Positions 8,391 to 18,466 of a stretch of 64,000 nucleotides of DNA are shown in pieces (positions within the stretch are counted from its first letter, which is position 1; each line of letters opens with the position of its first letter). Location: positions 26,830 through 90,829 of the forward strand of contig CALKTH010000037.1 of the NCBI GenBank assembly GCA_937997485.1, written 5' to 3'. The DNA comes from an uncultured Acidimicrobiales bacterium. Lineage in GTDB: Bacteria; Actinomycetota; Acidimicrobiia; Acidimicrobiales; SZUA-35. The notes beneath the pieces were generated by a model. It was not told where the DNA came from and did not search any database. It saw nothing but the letters and a program-made list of their open reading frames with translations. Both the position numbers and the translations under genes were made by a program.

Positions 8391-10082
8391 GCGCTGCTGG
8401 TCCCCGGACCGCATTGCCTTCTCGAGATACATCGCCTGGTCGGCGGCGTCCAGGAGGTCCTCAACCGTTGCGCCGTCATCCGATTCGGCGAAGCCCACCG
8501 AGGCGCCAACAGAAACGAGCGCTCCCTCCACATCAATGGGGTCCGAACAGGCGTTGACGAGCCGCTGTCGGATGCGGACTTGCTCTTCGGCGGTCAAGTG
8601 GCCGGAGATCAGCCCGCCGAATTCGTCGCCGCCCAAGCGTCCGACGATGTCGCCGTCCTTGAGCGTGCCAGCCACCCGTCGGGCGATGGTGCGGAGCACG
8701 ACGTCGCCGGTGCGATGGCCGTACTGATCGTTCACCGGCTTGAAGCGGTCGAGGTCGAGCAAGAACACTGTCGTGTTTCGTTCCGTCCCCAACCGGTCGG
8801 CGAGCTTGCGCTCCAACTCCGATCGGTTCGGGATTCCCGTCAGCTGATCCGTGCGAGCCTCATGCTCGGCCTGATCCTGGGCGAACTTGCGATCCGTGGC
8901 ATCCGCGAACTGAATGGCGATCATGTCGCCATCAACGGCGTAGCACTGCACGCCGAGCCAGCGGAGACCTGTACCGGTCTCGATGGCGACCAGCCGCTCC
9001 TCCTGAGCTTCGAGTGCGTCGCGAACGATCGGCTCGACATTGGGGAAGCGCGCCGTCAGTTCAAACAGCGACACATCGGCGCTCGCGTCCAACAGCTGCC
9101 GGCCCCTCTCATTAATGCGCACGATCGAGGGCGTGCTGCTCCGCACGTCGATGAGAAGCAAACCATCGCTCATGTGATCGACGATGGACGCCAACCGTCG
9201 CTGCTGACCGCCCGTGGCCCATTGATCCGAGATATCGGTCGTCACGCCGCGCCAGCGACGCTCACCGGCAACGCCACTCGCTCGCACCGTCGTCCGAGCG
9301 GCCCGCCCATCTCCTGACACCAGACCATGAACGAAGCTGATCGACTCGCCCTCGACTCGTTCGGTCGCAGCGGCCCGCCAACGGTCAAGGTCGCCTGGAT
9401 CGTCAAAGCCATCGGAGACATGGCGGCCGATGGCCTCGGTCGGCGTCATGCCGAACATCTCTTCCACGCGCCCAGCGATATCGGTGACCACACCGTCGTC
9501 GTCTGCCTCCCACATCACCACGGACATGGAATCGAGAGACTCCGACATCTGCTTGAGGCCAACCGTGCGGGCACTCGTGGCCCAAAGCGCGGTGACGGAG
9601 ACCGCAGCGACTTCGAAGGCGGCACCAGCAGTGACCACTGGCCAATAGTCGACGCCAGCGAAGAGCGTGATCACACCGATTGCGCTAACCGCGAGCACAC
9701 CCAGGTAACCGGAATGCCATGGCCCCTCTGCCCACCCAAGAGAAACGATGCTGAACGCAGCAACGGCGAGAATCGGCCACATTTCGGGAAAGGCCAGACC
9801 AAAGAACGTGACCAGCGCAATGTCCAGCGTTCCGAGCGCCACAACGAGGCGGTGTTCGGGCACGTAGTACATGACCGGGATCATCGGAAACAACAACGCG
9901 GCCACGATGAAGAGCAGCATCGGCGTGAGACCAACGAAGACCGCCATCAAGAGCAGCGCAGCGGCCGCTCCGAGGGGGTGGATGATCCGAAGATAGCTCC
10001 GCAGTGCGCCCTGTCTGGCGTCGGCGAAGGACGAGGCCCATAAACGGGACTGCTCATCTGCTCGCTCGACCGGATTCCGCAC
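8367..10082 (-). CDS. Membrane PAS-GGDEF diguanylate cyclase
   Basis: 571 residues. The N-terminal third has about six membrane helices (30-175). Two PAS-like sensor segments follow (about 185-290 and 300-400), then a GGDEF domain with LTGIPNRSELERKL, FLLDLDRFKPVND and an intact GGDEF active-site loop GRLGGDEFGG. The position of the RxxD inhibitory site holds KDGD, so the usual product-inhibition site looks absent. It should make cyclic di-GMP in response to an unknown signal and is one of two GGDEF proteins here, the other being fused to a signal peptidase at 47708. Confidence 0.9.
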   Translation of the reverse strand: MRNPVERADEQSRLWASSFADARQGALRSYLRIIHPLGAAAALLLMAVFVGLTPMLLFIVAALLFPMIPVMYYVPEHRLVVALGTLDIALVTFFGLAFPEMWPILAVAAFSIVSLGWAEGPWHSGYLGVLAVSAIGVITLFAGVDYWPVVTAGAAFEVAAVSVTALWATSARTVGLKQMSESLDSMSVVMWEADDDGVVTDIAGRVEEMFGMTPTEAIGRHVSDGFDDPGDLDRWRAAATERVEGESISFVHGLVSGDGRAARTTVRASGVAGERRWRGVTTDISDQWATGGQQRRLASIVDHMSDGLLLIDVRSSTPSIVRINERGRQLLDASADVSLFELTARFPNVEPIVRDALEAQEERLVAIETGTGLRWLGVQCYAVDGDMIAIQFADATDRKFAQDQAEHEARTDQLTGIPNRSELERKLADRLGTERNTTVFLLDLDRFKPVNDQYGHRTGDVVLRTIARRVAGTLKDGDIVGRLGGDEFGGLISGHLTAEEQVRIRQRLVNACSDPIDVEGALVSVGASVGFAESDDGATVEDLLDAADQAMYLEKAMRSGDQQRSVVETSE

Positions 10083-10152
10083 TCCCGATGTATCGACACG
10101 ATTCGGATTTGAATGAGTGGGTCATCCGACCCTGAAGAACGAGACGATTGAT

Positions 10153-10168
10153 CTAGCCGGACGGCTAG
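10153..10168 (-). terminator. Hairpin at the miaB stop codon
   Basis: CTAGCC GGAC GGCTAG forms a perfect 6-bp stem that includes the miaB TAG. No U-run follows on the minus strand, so it is at best a weak or Rho-assisted terminator. A second short inverted repeat, GGGTC ATCC GACCC, lies nearby at about 10117-10130. Confidence 0.35.
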
Positions 10169-11610
10169 CCGAGCAGTGGAATCTTTGTGCGGTGTGTGGC
10201 CCGCTGTGTGACTTGCTCGAGCTCGCCCATCATGTATTGGTGGGAGGCACTGACGACTCGTACATCGGCGAACGTGCCGATCTTCAACGGTTCGGAAGGG
10301 AAGTGCAGCAGCTTGTTCTGCCGGGTGCGCCCGGTGAGCACGTCGGGATTCTTCTTCGACGGGCCCTCGACGATGACTTCCTCAACCCGCCCAACTCGCT
10401 CGGAGTGCTTGGCGATACCTGAGCGCTCGATCACGGTACGGAGACGGGCATACCGATCCTTCAACGCCTCCGGGTCACAGAAGTCTTCGACCATCTCCGC
10501 CGCCTCGGTGCCAGGGCGCGGGGAGAACACGAACGTGTAGGCCGAGTCGAACTCTGCGGCGGCGGCGACCTCCATGGTGCGCTCGAAGTCGTCGTCGGTC
10601 TCGCCAGGGAACCCGACGATGATGTCGGTCGTGACCGCCAGGTCGGGAATGGCGGCCCGGGCCGCGGCCAACTTCTCGAGGTAGCGCTCACCGGTGTAGC
10701 CACGATGCATAGCCGACAGAATTCGGTCGCTGCCCGACTGAAGCGGGAAGTGCAGATGTGGCACCACCGCCTCGGTCTCGGCCATCGCGGCGAAGACGTC
10801 GGGTGTCATGTCTTTGGGATGCGGGCTCGTGTAGCGGACACGACGGATGCCGTCGATCGCTCCAACACGACGAAGCAGATCGGCGAACATCGGCCGGATG
10901 CGCACGTCCTCGCCAGCCTGGCGAGCAGCGAGAGCAAGATCGCGCCCGTACGAGTTCACGTTTTGCCCCAGAAGCGTGATCTCGACCACGCCCTGTTTGG
11001 CCAGCAGCTCAGCCTCGGCGACGATCTCATCGATCGAGCGACTGATCTCCTTGCCCCGAACGCTCGGGACGATGCAGAAGGCACAGGAGTTGTCGCAGCC
11101 GATTTGGATGGTGAGCCACGCCGAGTAGTCGGTCTCGCGCTTCACCGGAAGCGCGGACGGGAAGGCCTCTGCCTCGTCGAGCGCAGCCTCTTCCCAAATC
11201 TCGGTGACCGGTCCGCCCTCCCGAGCTTGCGCCATGAGATCCATTGCCCGGTGCACATTGTGAGTCCCGAAAACCACATCCACATGGCCAGCCTTCTGCT
11301 GGATGAGATCACGATCTTTCTGTGCCAGGCAGCCGGCAACCACGATCTGCATGTCCGGGTTCTGCTGCTCCTTGGTCACCTTCAGGTTCCCGAGCGCTCC
11401 GTACAGCTTGTTGTCCGCGTTCTCCCGAATGCAGCAGGTGTTGAGCACCACAACGTCCGCCACCGTCTCATCGGTGGTCTGCTCGTAGCCATCGGCTTCG
11501 AGCATCCCGGCAATGCGCTCCGAATCGTGCTCGTTCATCTGGCACCCGTAGGTGCGCATCACGTAGCTCTTGCTCACCCCGCCAAGGCTAGGCCCGGCTC
11601 GCTCACTCAC
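10165..11610 (-). CDS. miaB: tRNA-2-methylthio-N6-isopentenyladenosine synthase MiaB
   Basis: Radical-SAM methylthiotransferase that modifies A37 of tRNAs. The 481-residue product shows the UPF0004 domain (RTYGCQMNEHDSER, DVVVLNTCCIRENA, VAGCLAQKD) with its three cluster cysteines, the radical-SAM CxxxCxxC in IGCDNSCAFCIVPSVRG, and a C-terminal TRAM domain. The radical-SAM strand LLGQNVNSYG is typical of MiaB, separating it from RimO at 23426. GTG 11610 is used because GGGAG lies upstream; GTG 11577 is an alternative nearer the conserved N-terminus. It is the last gene of the gnd-zwf-ROK-pgl run. Confidence 0.94.
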   Translation of the reverse strand: MSERAGPSLGGVSKSYVMRTYGCQMNEHDSERIAGMLEADGYEQTTDETVADVVVLNTCCIRENADNKLYGALGNLKVTKEQQNPDMQIVVAGCLAQKDRDLIQQKAGHVDVVFGTHNVHRAMDLMAQAREGGPVTEIWEEAALDEAEAFPSALPVKRETDYSAWLTIQIGCDNSCAFCIVPSVRGKEISRSIDEIVAEAELLAKQGVVEITLLGQNVNSYGRDLALAARQAGEDVRIRPMFADLLRRVGAIDGIRRVRYTSPHPKDMTPDVFAAMAETEAVVPHLHFPLQSGSDRILSAMHRGYTGERYLEKLAAARAAIPDLAVTTDIIVGFPGETDDDFERTMEVAAAAEFDSAYTFVFSPRPGTEAAEMVEDFCDPEALKDRYARLRTVIERSGIAKHSERVGRVEEVIVEGPSKKNPDVLTGRTRQNKLLHFPSEPLKIGTFADVRVVSASHQYMMGELEQVTQRATHRTKIPLLG

Positions 11611-11634
11611 AGCAGCACGCTCCCGCCGCAGGGT

Positions 11635-12324
11635 TTAGAGCAGAGAAGCCGCAGCCTCGTCAGCCAGGATGAGCGAACGCTGGGGATTGAGCCGACCCGC
11701 CGGGATCGTCGGATCGCCGGTCACCAGCCTCCGCAAGGGCTCGGCCTTGCTCTCGCCCTTCACCAGCCAGATGATGAGGCGGGCCCGATCGAGGAGCGGT
11801 CGAGTGAGGGTGATCCGGCGATGGCCCTGGTACTCCGCTGTGACCGCCACATCGCTTCCCGTGACCTCGAGCGCATCATCGCCCGGCAACAACGACGCCG
11901 TGTGGCCGTCATCGCCAAGGCCCAGGTGGACCACGTCGAGCAGGGGCGGATCGTCGCAGACTGCATGAAGCACTCGGAGATACTCCTCCACACCGGGCCG
12001 GATCAGGCCCTGGACAGGGAGCGGGAGAAACTCCACCTCGGTGCCCTCAAAGGCTTGCATCTGGCGAGTCAGATTGCGGGCACTGTCGCCCTCGGGCGCC
12101 ACCCGCTCGTCGGCCTGGGTCACGATCACATCGCGCCAGGGAAGATCCTTCGCCGCCAAGGCGTCAAACACGGGCCCCGGCGTCGAGCCGCCCGACAGGG
12201 CGAGCACCATACGATCCCGCACTTCCAGCGATGACGTGACGGCCATGGCGAAGAGATCCGCTGCACGCTGGACCCACTCGTCCTCGTGGATCACATCGAT
12301 CGTGTGGATGCCCCGCACCTGCAT
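11635..12324 (-). CDS. pgl: 6-phosphogluconolactonase
   Basis: 229 residues of the DevB/SOL type. The phosphate-binding loop LALSGGSTPGPVFDAL and the strand VTQADERVAPEGDSARN are diagnostic. The enzyme hydrolyses 6-phosphogluconolactone to 6-phosphogluconate, the second step of the oxidative pentose phosphate route, and lies in the same operon as the enzymes for the first and third steps. ATG 12324 is 24 bases after the ROK kinase stop. Confidence 0.93.
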   Translation of the reverse strand: MQVRGIHTIDVIHEDEWVQRAADLFAMAVTSSLEVRDRMVLALSGGSTPGPVFDALAAKDLPWRDVIVTQADERVAPEGDSARNLTRQMQAFEGTEVEFLPLPVQGLIRPGVEEYLRVLHAVCDDPPLLDVVHLGLGDDGHTASLLPGDDALEVTGSDVAVTAEYQGHRRITLTRPLLDRARLIIWLVKGESKAEPLRRLVTGDPTIPAGRLNPQRSLILADEAAASLL

Positions 12325-12348
12325 GCCGCTACTCCTCAGTCTTTCTGG

Positions 12349-13236
12349 TCAGTCGTCTCGGCCGATAGCTCGCCACCATGCTGCCGCACCGACGAGGGCG
12401 GCGTCATCACCTAGGGCAGCATTGAGCACGGCGACAGGTCCGATTCCTGGGCCATGCGACTCAATCGTGCGGTCGATGATGGGAAGCACGATGTCTCCGT
12501 TCATGCCTACACCACCGCCGATCACGATCGCCTGGGGCGACACGATCCAGCACAAGTTGGTAATGCCAACCGCTGCCGCTTCGATCGCCTTGTTCCACAC
12601 CTCGGTCGCAGCCGCATCCCCGGAGCGAACCAGTTCGGCCAGCTCGGCACCACCAGCAGTGATGCCCGCTGCGTCGGCACGGCGAGCAATAGAGGTGCCG
12701 GAACCAAGATCTTCGACCGTCGCTGGCTCACCGGCTGCCAACGCGGTCCGGCTCAGCACGGTGTGGCCGATCTCTCCACCCGAGTATCGCCCTCGCATGA
12801 GCTGATCGCCCAGCACGACACCGGCGCCGATACCGGTCGAGATCGTGACGTACACGACGTCTCGGAAGCCGCGACCAGCGCCAAACGTCGACTCGCCCAC
12901 TGCGGCCAGGTCCGCATCGTTCGCCAAGCTCACGCTCAGTCCGCTGCGCTCGGTCAGCCACGCATCGGTCAGCATCGGGATCCATCGCTGAGGCAGATTC
13001 GGAGCTTTGACCAGCTTTTCCGACTCATGGTCGACGACGCCAGGCAGGCCGATCACGGCCCGACGGCAGCCACTCTCGCCTGCCACCTGCTGCATCAAGT
13101 CAACGAGAATCTTCGGAGTTGGCGCATCACTCGGGGTGGACTGGCGCACTCGTTCGAGGACGCTCCCGTCCGCTGCAACCAACGCCGCTCGCACATGCGT
13201 GCCACCGAGATCGATGGCTACCGTCGCCTCGCTCAT
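12349..13236 (-). CDS. ROK-family sugar kinase (probable glucokinase)
   Basis: 295 residues from ATG 13236, which overlaps the zwf stop as ATGA. The ATP-binding motif [14 protein letters not shown], the catalytic loop [13 protein letters not shown] and [13 protein letters not shown] define the ROK family. GGEIGHTVL keeps the conserved His, but the Cys-rich zinc motif (CxCGxxGCxE) that normally follows is absent. Its position between zwf and pgl makes glucose the likely substrate, feeding glucose-6-phosphate into the pathway. The loss of the zinc site means the exact specificity is uncertain. Confidence 0.85.
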   Translation of the reverse strand: MSEATVAIDLGGTHVRAALVAADGSVLERVRQSTPSDAPTPKILVDLMQQVAGESGCRRAVIGLPGVVDHESEKLVKAPNLPQRWIPMLTDAWLTERSGLSVSLANDADLAAVGESTFGAGRGFRDVVYVTISTGIGAGVVLGDQLMRGRYSGGEIGHTVLSRTALAAGEPATVEDLGSGTSIARRADAAGITAGGAELAELVRSGDAAATEVWNKAIEAAAVGITNLCWIVSPQAIVIGGGVGMNGDIVLPIIDRTIESHGPGIGPVAVLNAALGDDAALVGAAAWWRAIGRDD

Positions 13237-14639
13237 GCACAACCCGGCGCATCGGGCCGCACATCCACGGTTGGTGCGTGAGCATCCGCATCCACACCAA
13301 CCACGGGACAACGCGCTCCGTACGGGTACGGCTCAACGGGCGTGGGCAGATCCAACACTGGCTGCACGATCTCCCACGCCACATCAACCTGATCACCACG
13401 AGCGAACAAACGACGGTCTCCCTCAAGGGCATCGCCGAGCAGGCGGTGATACGGGCTCGGACCGAATTCGATGCCGTGATGGTCGACCTGAAGATCAACC
13501 TGCTCGCTCAGCAGCTGATCTCCCGGCTTCTTGGCTTGCATCTCGAACTCGATGATGTCGTTCGGCTTCATTACGAAGCGAAGGCGGTTCGGCTGCGGCG
13601 CACACTCGGCATCGGTGAACAGCGGGCGAGGCGGCTGGCTGAATTCGATCACCGCCTCCGTCAGTGTCTCGTTCATGGCCTTGCCGGCCCGGATGCGCCA
13701 GGGCACCCCGGCCCAACGCCAGGAATCAATCTCGGTCTCGAGCGAGATGTAGGTCTCCACGTCGGAATCGGGCTTCACGCCCGCCTCGTCGAGATAACCC
13801 TCGTACTGGCCGCGGTACACCTTGGCTGGATCGAGCGGCTTCATCGACCGCAGCACCTTCACGACCTCGTCGCTCATGGCGTCGGCGTCATCGGATACCG
13901 GCGGCTCCATGGCCAGCAGGGCCACAATCTGCAGCAGATGGTTCTGGACAACGTCGCGCAGCGCACCGACCTCGTCGTAGAACTTGCCCCGACCTTCCAC
14001 TCCGAAGTCTTCCGCCATGGTGACGGTCACGCTCTGAATGTGGTGACGGTTCCAGAGCGGTTCGAGGATGGAGTTCGCAAAGCGGAACACCAAGATGTTG
14101 AGCACGGGCTCTTTGCCGAGAAAGTGATCGATCCGGAAGATCCGATCCTCCGGATAGTGGGCTTTGACGGCCTCATCCAGCTCCCGCGACGTCTCGAGAT
14201 CGCGACCGAACGGCTTCTCGAGAACGACCCGACCACGATTCAAACCCGTTGCGCCCAGTCCGTCCGTGACGGTGGAGAAGAGGAACGGCGGAATGGCCAG
14301 ATAGCAAACGGGCATCTTGGCATCGCCGACCTTGGCCGCCACTCGCTCGAAGGTGTCCGGTTCCCGGTAGTCGCCCGAGACGTAGTCCATTCGCGCCGCG
14401 AGCGAGTCGAACACTGTCGAGTCGATCTCCATGCTGGTCTTGTCCAGCGCCTCTTTCGCATTGCCGATGAGCTCTTCTCGCGTCCATTGCGAGGAAGCCA
14501 CCCCGATCACGGGGCAGTTCAGCATGCCGTCGGCTTCGAGGCGGTAGAGCGATGAGAACAGCTTCTTACGAGCCAGATCGCCGGTGATACCGAACATCAC
14601 CAGGCAGTCGGACTGCACGATCTCTTTGGCCAGCGGCAC
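13233..14639 (-). CDS. zwf: Glucose-6-phosphate 1-dehydrogenase
   Basis: 468 residues from GTG 14639, two bases after the gnd stop. It has the N-terminal dinucleotide motif [16 protein letters not shown] and the catalytic segment [14 protein letters not shown] with the active-site His. The enzyme oxidises glucose-6-phosphate to the lactone, producing NAD(P)H. A longer open frame extends upstream to 14801 but runs inside gnd and is not family-like. The C-terminus is coupled to the ROK kinase by a 4-base overlap. Confidence 0.95.
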   Translation of the reverse strand: MPLAKEIVQSDCLVMFGITGDLARKKLFSSLYRLEADGMLNCPVIGVASSQWTREELIGNAKEALDKTSMEIDSTVFDSLAARMDYVSGDYREPDTFERVAAKVGDAKMPVCYLAIPPFLFSTVTDGLGATGLNRGRVVLEKPFGRDLETSRELDEAVKAHYPEDRIFRIDHFLGKEPVLNILVFRFANSILEPLWNRHHIQSVTVTMAEDFGVEGRGKFYDEVGALRDVVQNHLLQIVALLAMEPPVSDDADAMSDEVVKVLRSMKPLDPAKVYRGQYEGYLDEAGVKPDSDVETYISLETEIDSWRWAGVPWRIRAGKAMNETLTEAVIEFSQPPRPLFTDAECAPQPNRLRFVMKPNDIIEFEMQAKKPGDQLLSEQVDLQVDHHGIEFGPSPYHRLLGDALEGDRRLFARGDQVDVAWEIVQPVLDLPTPVEPYPYGARCPVVGVDADAHAPTVDVRPDAPGCA

Positions 14640-14641
14640 GT

Positions 14642-15658
14642 TCAGTCCTTCTTCTCGTGATGGCCGCCGAACTCGCTCCGCATGGCAGAGAGCACTTTGT
14701 TGCCGAAGTCGGCGTTCCCGCGAGACTGGAAGCGGCTGAACAGCGCATCGGCGATGGTGGGTACGGGCGCACCGGCCTCCACTGCGGCGAGCACCGTCCA
14801 CCGACCCTCGCCACTATCGGACACCCGACCTTGGAACGCGTCGAGTGAGGGATCGTCGTTGAGCGCGGCAGCGGTGAGGTCGAGCAACCATGAGCCGATG
14901 ACGGAACCACGACGCCAGACCTCGGTGACGGCCGCAGTATCAATGTCGTACTGGAACAGGCGCGGGTCACCGAGCGGTGCGGTTTCGGCGTCGATCTCTC
15001 GATCGGTCGCTCCGACGTTCGCCTTGTCGAGCAGACCGAGACCCTCGGCATACGCCTGCATGATGGCGTACTCGATGCCGTTGTGAACCATCTTCACGAA
15101 GTGCCCGGCACCCGCTGGGCCACAGTGCAGGTAGCCGTACTCGGCCTGCTCGGGCTCCTCGTCCTTGTTGCGAGTGCGGGGGGCAGCATCCACACCGGGA
15201 GCCAGCGCTTTCCACACCGGCTCCAGCCGGTTCACTGCATCCGTGTCGCCACCGATCATCATGCAGAAGCCACGCTCGAGGCCGAAGACTCCCCCGCTGG
15301 TGCCAACGTCGAGATAGTGAATACCACGGCGACCGAGCACGTCGGCTCGTTCGATGTCGAGCGGGTAGTGACTGTTGCCGCCATCGATCACGATGTCGTC
15401 AGCCTCGAGGTGTTCGGCCACGTCCATGACCACGGCGCCAGCAAAGGCGGCCGGCACCATCACCCAAATGGCCCGGGGGCCGTCGAGCTTGGCCGCCATG
15501 TCTTCGATCGAGTCGGCACCGATGGCGACGCCCTCGTCAACCAGCGTGGTGACTGCCTCGGCGTTGCGGTCATACGCGACGCATTCGATCCCGGCGCGAT
15601 GACAGCGCCGAACGAGGTTGGCGCCCATGCGCCCCAGACCGATCATGCCCAATTGCAT
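14642..15658 (-). CDS. gnd: 6-phosphogluconate dehydrogenase, decarboxylating, short (GntZ-like) type
   Basis: 338 residues from ATG 15658. Motifs are [15 protein letters not shown] (Rossmann), [10 protein letters not shown] and [19 protein letters not shown]. The length matches the short bacterial form (about 300-340 residues, commonly NAD-dependent) rather than the 470-residue NADP-dependent form; the cofactor is inference. It converts 6-phosphogluconate to ribulose-5-phosphate and CO2 and starts the operon gnd-zwf-ROK-pgl. A longer frame to 15733 adds unrelated residues. Confidence 0.94.
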   Translation of the reverse strand: MQLGMIGLGRMGANLVRRCHRAGIECVAYDRNAEAVTTLVDEGVAIGADSIEDMAAKLDGPRAIWVMVPAAFAGAVVMDVAEHLEADDIVIDGGNSHYPLDIERADVLGRRGIHYLDVGTSGGVFGLERGFCMMIGGDTDAVNRLEPVWKALAPGVDAAPRTRNKDEEPEQAEYGYLHCGPAGAGHFVKMVHNGIEYAIMQAYAEGLGLLDKANVGATDREIDAETAPLGDPRLFQYDIDTAAVTEVWRRGSVIGSWLLDLTAAALNDDPSLDAFQGRVSDSGEGRWTVLAAVEAGAPVPTIADALFSRFQSRGNADFGNKVLSAMRSEFGGHHEKKD

Positions 15659-15757
15659 TCGAGTGCTCCCGTGTTCCCGACCAGCCCGATAGCCAGCCAA
15701 TGCCAGTCCGAACAGTCTGCCGGGAATCGACATTCCTCGTTCGGTGTTCTCCCAGTC

Positions 15758-15949
15758 GTGCCGGACTTCCTGCTAGACCTCCTTCTGCCGAAGACCGACG
15801 CCGCCGTCAACATGCAGTGGGCCGTCATGGTCCCGCTCTGGGCCCTCATCGTCTGGCGCACCTGGCACCTCCAGCATGAGATCCGGCTGCTCATCTGGGG
15901 CGTTGGGATCGTCAACCTCGCGTGGTTCTTTCTCCGGATGGCGCACTGA
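15758..15949 (+). CDS. Small two-helix membrane protein, uncharacterised
   Basis: A possible 63-residue protein from GTG 15758 to TGA 15947-15949, in the gap between gnd and the HAD-VOC gene. It contains two hydrophobic helices (MQWAVMVPLWALIVWRTWHL and a second ending WFFLRMAH) joined by a short charged loop. The composition is convincing for a membrane protein, but no Shine-Dalgarno sequence precedes the GTG; ATG at Met-19 would remove the first part. I do not recognise a family. Confidence 0.45.
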   Translation: MPDFLLDLLLPKTDAAVNMQWAVMVPLWALIVWRTWHLQHEIRLLIWGVGIVNLAWFFLRMAH

Positions 15950-16005
15950 CGACGTTGGTCTGCCACCGTGCGCCGATGCCGCCGAGCACTACCTCGACGG
16001 GTTGA

Positions 16006-17100
16006 TCAGGTAACGGCAAAGACCTGTCGGTCGTCGGCGAACGCCTTGAACTCGAGTGCATTGCCTGCTGGGTCGAGGACGAAGCAGGTGTGCTGCTCCC
16101 CCGGCTCGCCTTCAAAGCGCACCCCTGGCTCAATGAGGAACCGCACGTCTGCCGCCTGGAGTCGGGCGACGAGCGCCCGCCAGGCGCCCACGTGCAAGAG
16201 CAAGCCGAAGTGGGACGCCGGCACCTGTTTGCCATCCACATCGTTGCTTGCCGGCAGTGCAACACCGCCGGGATCGAGATGAGCCACGATCTGGTGCCCC
16301 CACAGGTCGAAATCCACCCACGTGTCCGCCGACCGACCTTCAGAACAGCCAAGCACCGAGCCATAGAACTCGCGAGCTGCATCGAGATCGTCCACCGGGA
16401 AGGCCAGATGGAAGCGGGGCCGCGACAACGTTGGTGGAGGCGGGCCCTCGTTCAGTGCCGCGACCACCGACATGTCGAACTGTTCGAGTGACTCGAGCAC
16501 CACATCGGTGAACCCAAAGCTTGCCGAGCCCCGAAACATCAGATCCGGCACCGCCACCACGGCCATTCCCGCTGACTTGCCCGACAAACATCCATTGACC
16601 GAGTCCTCGAACACCAGACACTGCCCGGGGCCGACACCCAAGGCACGAGCCGTCGCCAAATAGGGTTCCGGGTGCGGCTTGCCGTACGCGTCGACTTCGG
16701 CCGAGTGCAGGAGCTCGAAGCGATCGGTGATGCCAAGACTCGCGAGAATGGCCTCGATCATCTTCATGTCCGACGATGAACACACGGCCAGGCGGATGCC
16801 AGCCGCAGCAAGCGTGTCGATCGCCTGGATCACACCCGGGAGCGGGACGACGTTGGCGCAGAGTTCGATCACTCGAGCGACCACTCGCTCGGCGACCTCG
16901 TCGGTGCTCGGGCCCTCCCACGGTTCCCACTCGAACCACAGCTGGGCAACCTCTCGCATGCGAAGGCCCTGCGTCTTCATGAAGTCGTCGTCTGTCAACG
17001 ACAGACCGAGCTCGACACACATCTCGTGTTCTGCTTGGCGCCAACGGCTCTCCGATTCGGTGAGCAGTCCGTCCATGTCGAATATCGCTGCCTCGATCAC
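16006..17100 (-). CDS. HAD-family sugar-phosphate phosphatase fused to a VOC (glyoxalase-fold) domain
   Basis: 364 residues in two parts. Residues 1-215 are a HAD hydrolase of the beta-phosphoglucomutase/2-deoxyglucose-6-phosphatase type: nucleophile motif [12 protein letters not shown], motif [10 protein letters not shown], the Lys region [12 protein letters not shown] and motif [12 protein letters not shown]. After a Pro-rich linker ([10 protein letters not shown]), residues 235-360 are a single VOC domain with [20 protein letters not shown] and [13 protein letters not shown]. The frame is continuous, so this is a true fusion. The HAD part probably dephosphorylates a sugar phosphate; the VOC part could bind a metal or a small metabolite. 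It lies just downstream of recA on the same strand, separated by a hairpin. Confidence 0.85.
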   Translation of the reverse strand: MIEAAIFDMDGLLTESESRWRQAEHEMCVELGLSLTDDDFMKTQGLRMREVAQLWFEWEPWEGPSTDEVAERVVARVIELCANVVPLPGVIQAIDTLAAAGIRLAVCSSSDMKMIEAILASLGITDRFELLHSAEVDAYGKPHPEPYLATARALGVGPGQCLVFEDSVNGCLSGKSAGMAVVAVPDLMFRGSASFGFTDVVLESLEQFDMSVVAALNEGPPPPTLSRPRFHLAFPVDDLDAAREFYGSVLGCSEGRSADTWVDFDLWGHQIVAHLDPGGVALPASNDVDGKQVPASHFGLLLHVGAWRALVARLQAADVRFLIEPGVRFEGEPGEQHTCFVLDPAGNALEFKAFADDRQVFAVT

Positions 17101-17111
17101 GGGCCAGAGGC

Positions 17112-17157
17112 TACGGGCATCGGCTCGGTATCCGTAGATACCGAGCCGTGGCCCGTA
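17112..17157 (-). terminator. Strong hairpin downstream of recA
   Basis: An 11-bp perfect stem (CGGCTCGGTAT 17121-17131 with ATACCGAGCCG 17138-17148) and 6-base loop sits on a second 7-bp stem (TACGGGC 17112-17118 with GCCCGTA 17151-17157), separated by a 2x2 internal loop. It lies 55 bases after the recA stop and 12 bases before the HAD-VOC start codon. No U-run follows, which is common for actinobacterial terminators. Confidence 0.6.
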
Positions 17158-17211
17158 AGGGAGCCCACCCTCGGGGTACGGAGAGGGGCTTCTGGGAGAT
17201 GTGTGGATCGA

Positions 17212-18258
17212 TCAGTCGAGCGTGATGGGCTCATCGAGGGAGGCATCATCGCCGTCCATCTCGACCTCGTCGGACTCGATGAGGCCGACTTCCTTGAGCA
17301 CCTTGTCCTGGATCTCCATCACGAGATCTGGGTTCTCGAGCAGATACTTCTTGACGTTCTCTCGACCTTGGCCGATCTGCTCGCCGTCGTAGGTGTACCA
17401 AGCACCGGACTTCTTGACGATGTCCTTTTCGACAGCAATGTCGAGCAGCGAGGCCTCACGGCTGATGCCCTTGCCGTACATGATGTCGAACTCGGCCTGG
17501 CGGAACGGCGGGGCCACCTTGTTCTTCACGACCTTGACGCGAGTGCGGTTACCGACGACCTCGGTGCCGTCCTTCAGCGACTCAATCCGCCGGATATCGA
17601 GACGGACGGAGCTGTAGAACTTGAGCGCACGACCGCCTGGCGTGGTCTCGGGCGAACCGAACATGACGCCGATCTTCTCTCGCAACTGGTTGATGAAGAT
17701 GCAGATCGTGTCGGTCTTGTGCAGATTGCCCGTGATCTTGCGAAGCGCCTGCGACATGAGCCGAGCCTGGAGACCAACATGAGTATCACCCATGTCTCCT
17801 TCGATCTCGGCCCGAGGCGTCAACGCTGCGACGGAGTCGATCACGATCACATCGATCGAGCCAGAGCGGACGAGAATGTCGGCGATCTCGAGCGCCTGCT
17901 CGCCCGTATCGGGCTGAGAGATCAGCAGCTCGTCGACATCCACCCCAATGTTGTTGGCGTAGACCGGGTCCATGGCGTGCTCAGCGTCGATGTAAGCGCA
18001 GGTGCCGCCGTTGCGCTGGGCCTCCGCCACCACATGCATGGCCAGCGTGGACTTACCTGAGGATTCTGGACCATAGATCTCGACCACACGGCCGCGGGGC
18101 AAGCCGCCAACACCGAGGGCAAGATCCAGCGCCAACGCTCCGGTGGGAATGGTCTGGATGTCCAGGTTGGTGCGCTCGCCCATCTTCATGACCGAGCCCT
18201 TGCCGAACTGCTTCTCGATCTGGCCCATTGCCATGTCCAGCGACTTGTTCTTGTCCAC
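17212..18258 (-). CDS. recA: Recombinase RecA
   Basis: 348 residues from GTG 18258, with AGGAG (complement of 18266-18270) seven bases upstream. It has Walker [15 protein letters not shown], Walker [18 protein letters not shown] and the L2-loop region [19 protein letters not shown]. RecA forms the filament for homologous recombination and triggers LexA self-cleavage. The acidic C-terminal tail is typical. Its promoter contains an SOS box. No recX follows; the next gene is the HAD-VOC fusion. Confidence 0.98.
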   Translation of the reverse strand: MDKNKSLDMAMGQIEKQFGKGSVMKMGERTNLDIQTIPTGALALDLALGVGGLPRGRVVEIYGPESSGKSTLAMHVVAEAQRNGGTCAYIDAEHAMDPVYANNIGVDVDELLISQPDTGEQALEIADILVRSGSIDVIVIDSVAALTPRAEIEGDMGDTHVGLQARLMSQALRKITGNLHKTDTICIFINQLREKIGVMFGSPETTPGGRALKFYSSVRLDIRRIESLKDGTEVVGNRTRVKVVKNKVAPPFRQAEFDIMYGKGISREASLLDIAVEKDIVKKSGAWYTYDGEQIGQGRENVKKYLLENPDLVMEIQDKVLKEVGLIESDEVEMDGDDASLDEPITLD

Positions 18259-18396
18259 GATATTTCTCCTGTGTGCAGGTGCGAGCCCGGAGGGTCCGAG
18301 CGGCTTTGGATGATTTGGGGATGTCACGAACAGTAGGGATGGGGTGTGACACTCAAATCGCCGAGCCGCTCACGGGAGCGACGCTGGGATAACACG

Positions 18397-18425
18397 AGTG
18401 TAATTGCGAACAGGTGTTCGGGCAA
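18397..18425 (-). promoter_or_regulatory. recA promoter with LexA box inside the spacer
   Basis: On the minus strand TTGCCC (complement of 18420-18425) and TACACT (complement of 18397-18402) are separated by exactly 17 bases. The spacer contains cGAACaggtGTTCg (18407-18420, read on plus), a perfect GAAC-N4-GTTC actinobacterial SOS box. Bound LexA would cover the promoter. The predicted transcript starts near 18390, about 130 bases before the recA GTG. Confidence 0.8.
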
Positions 18426-18466
18426 TCATCCGAACAAGAAAAGTCCAATGGAAGTACGATTTCTTC

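Noticed and set aside
10705..12234. A 509-codon plus-strand frame
   Set aside because: Antisense to miaB and pgl, both with strong motifs.
13119..14555. A 478-codon plus-strand frame
   Set aside because: Antisense to zwf and the ROK kinase; no family pattern.
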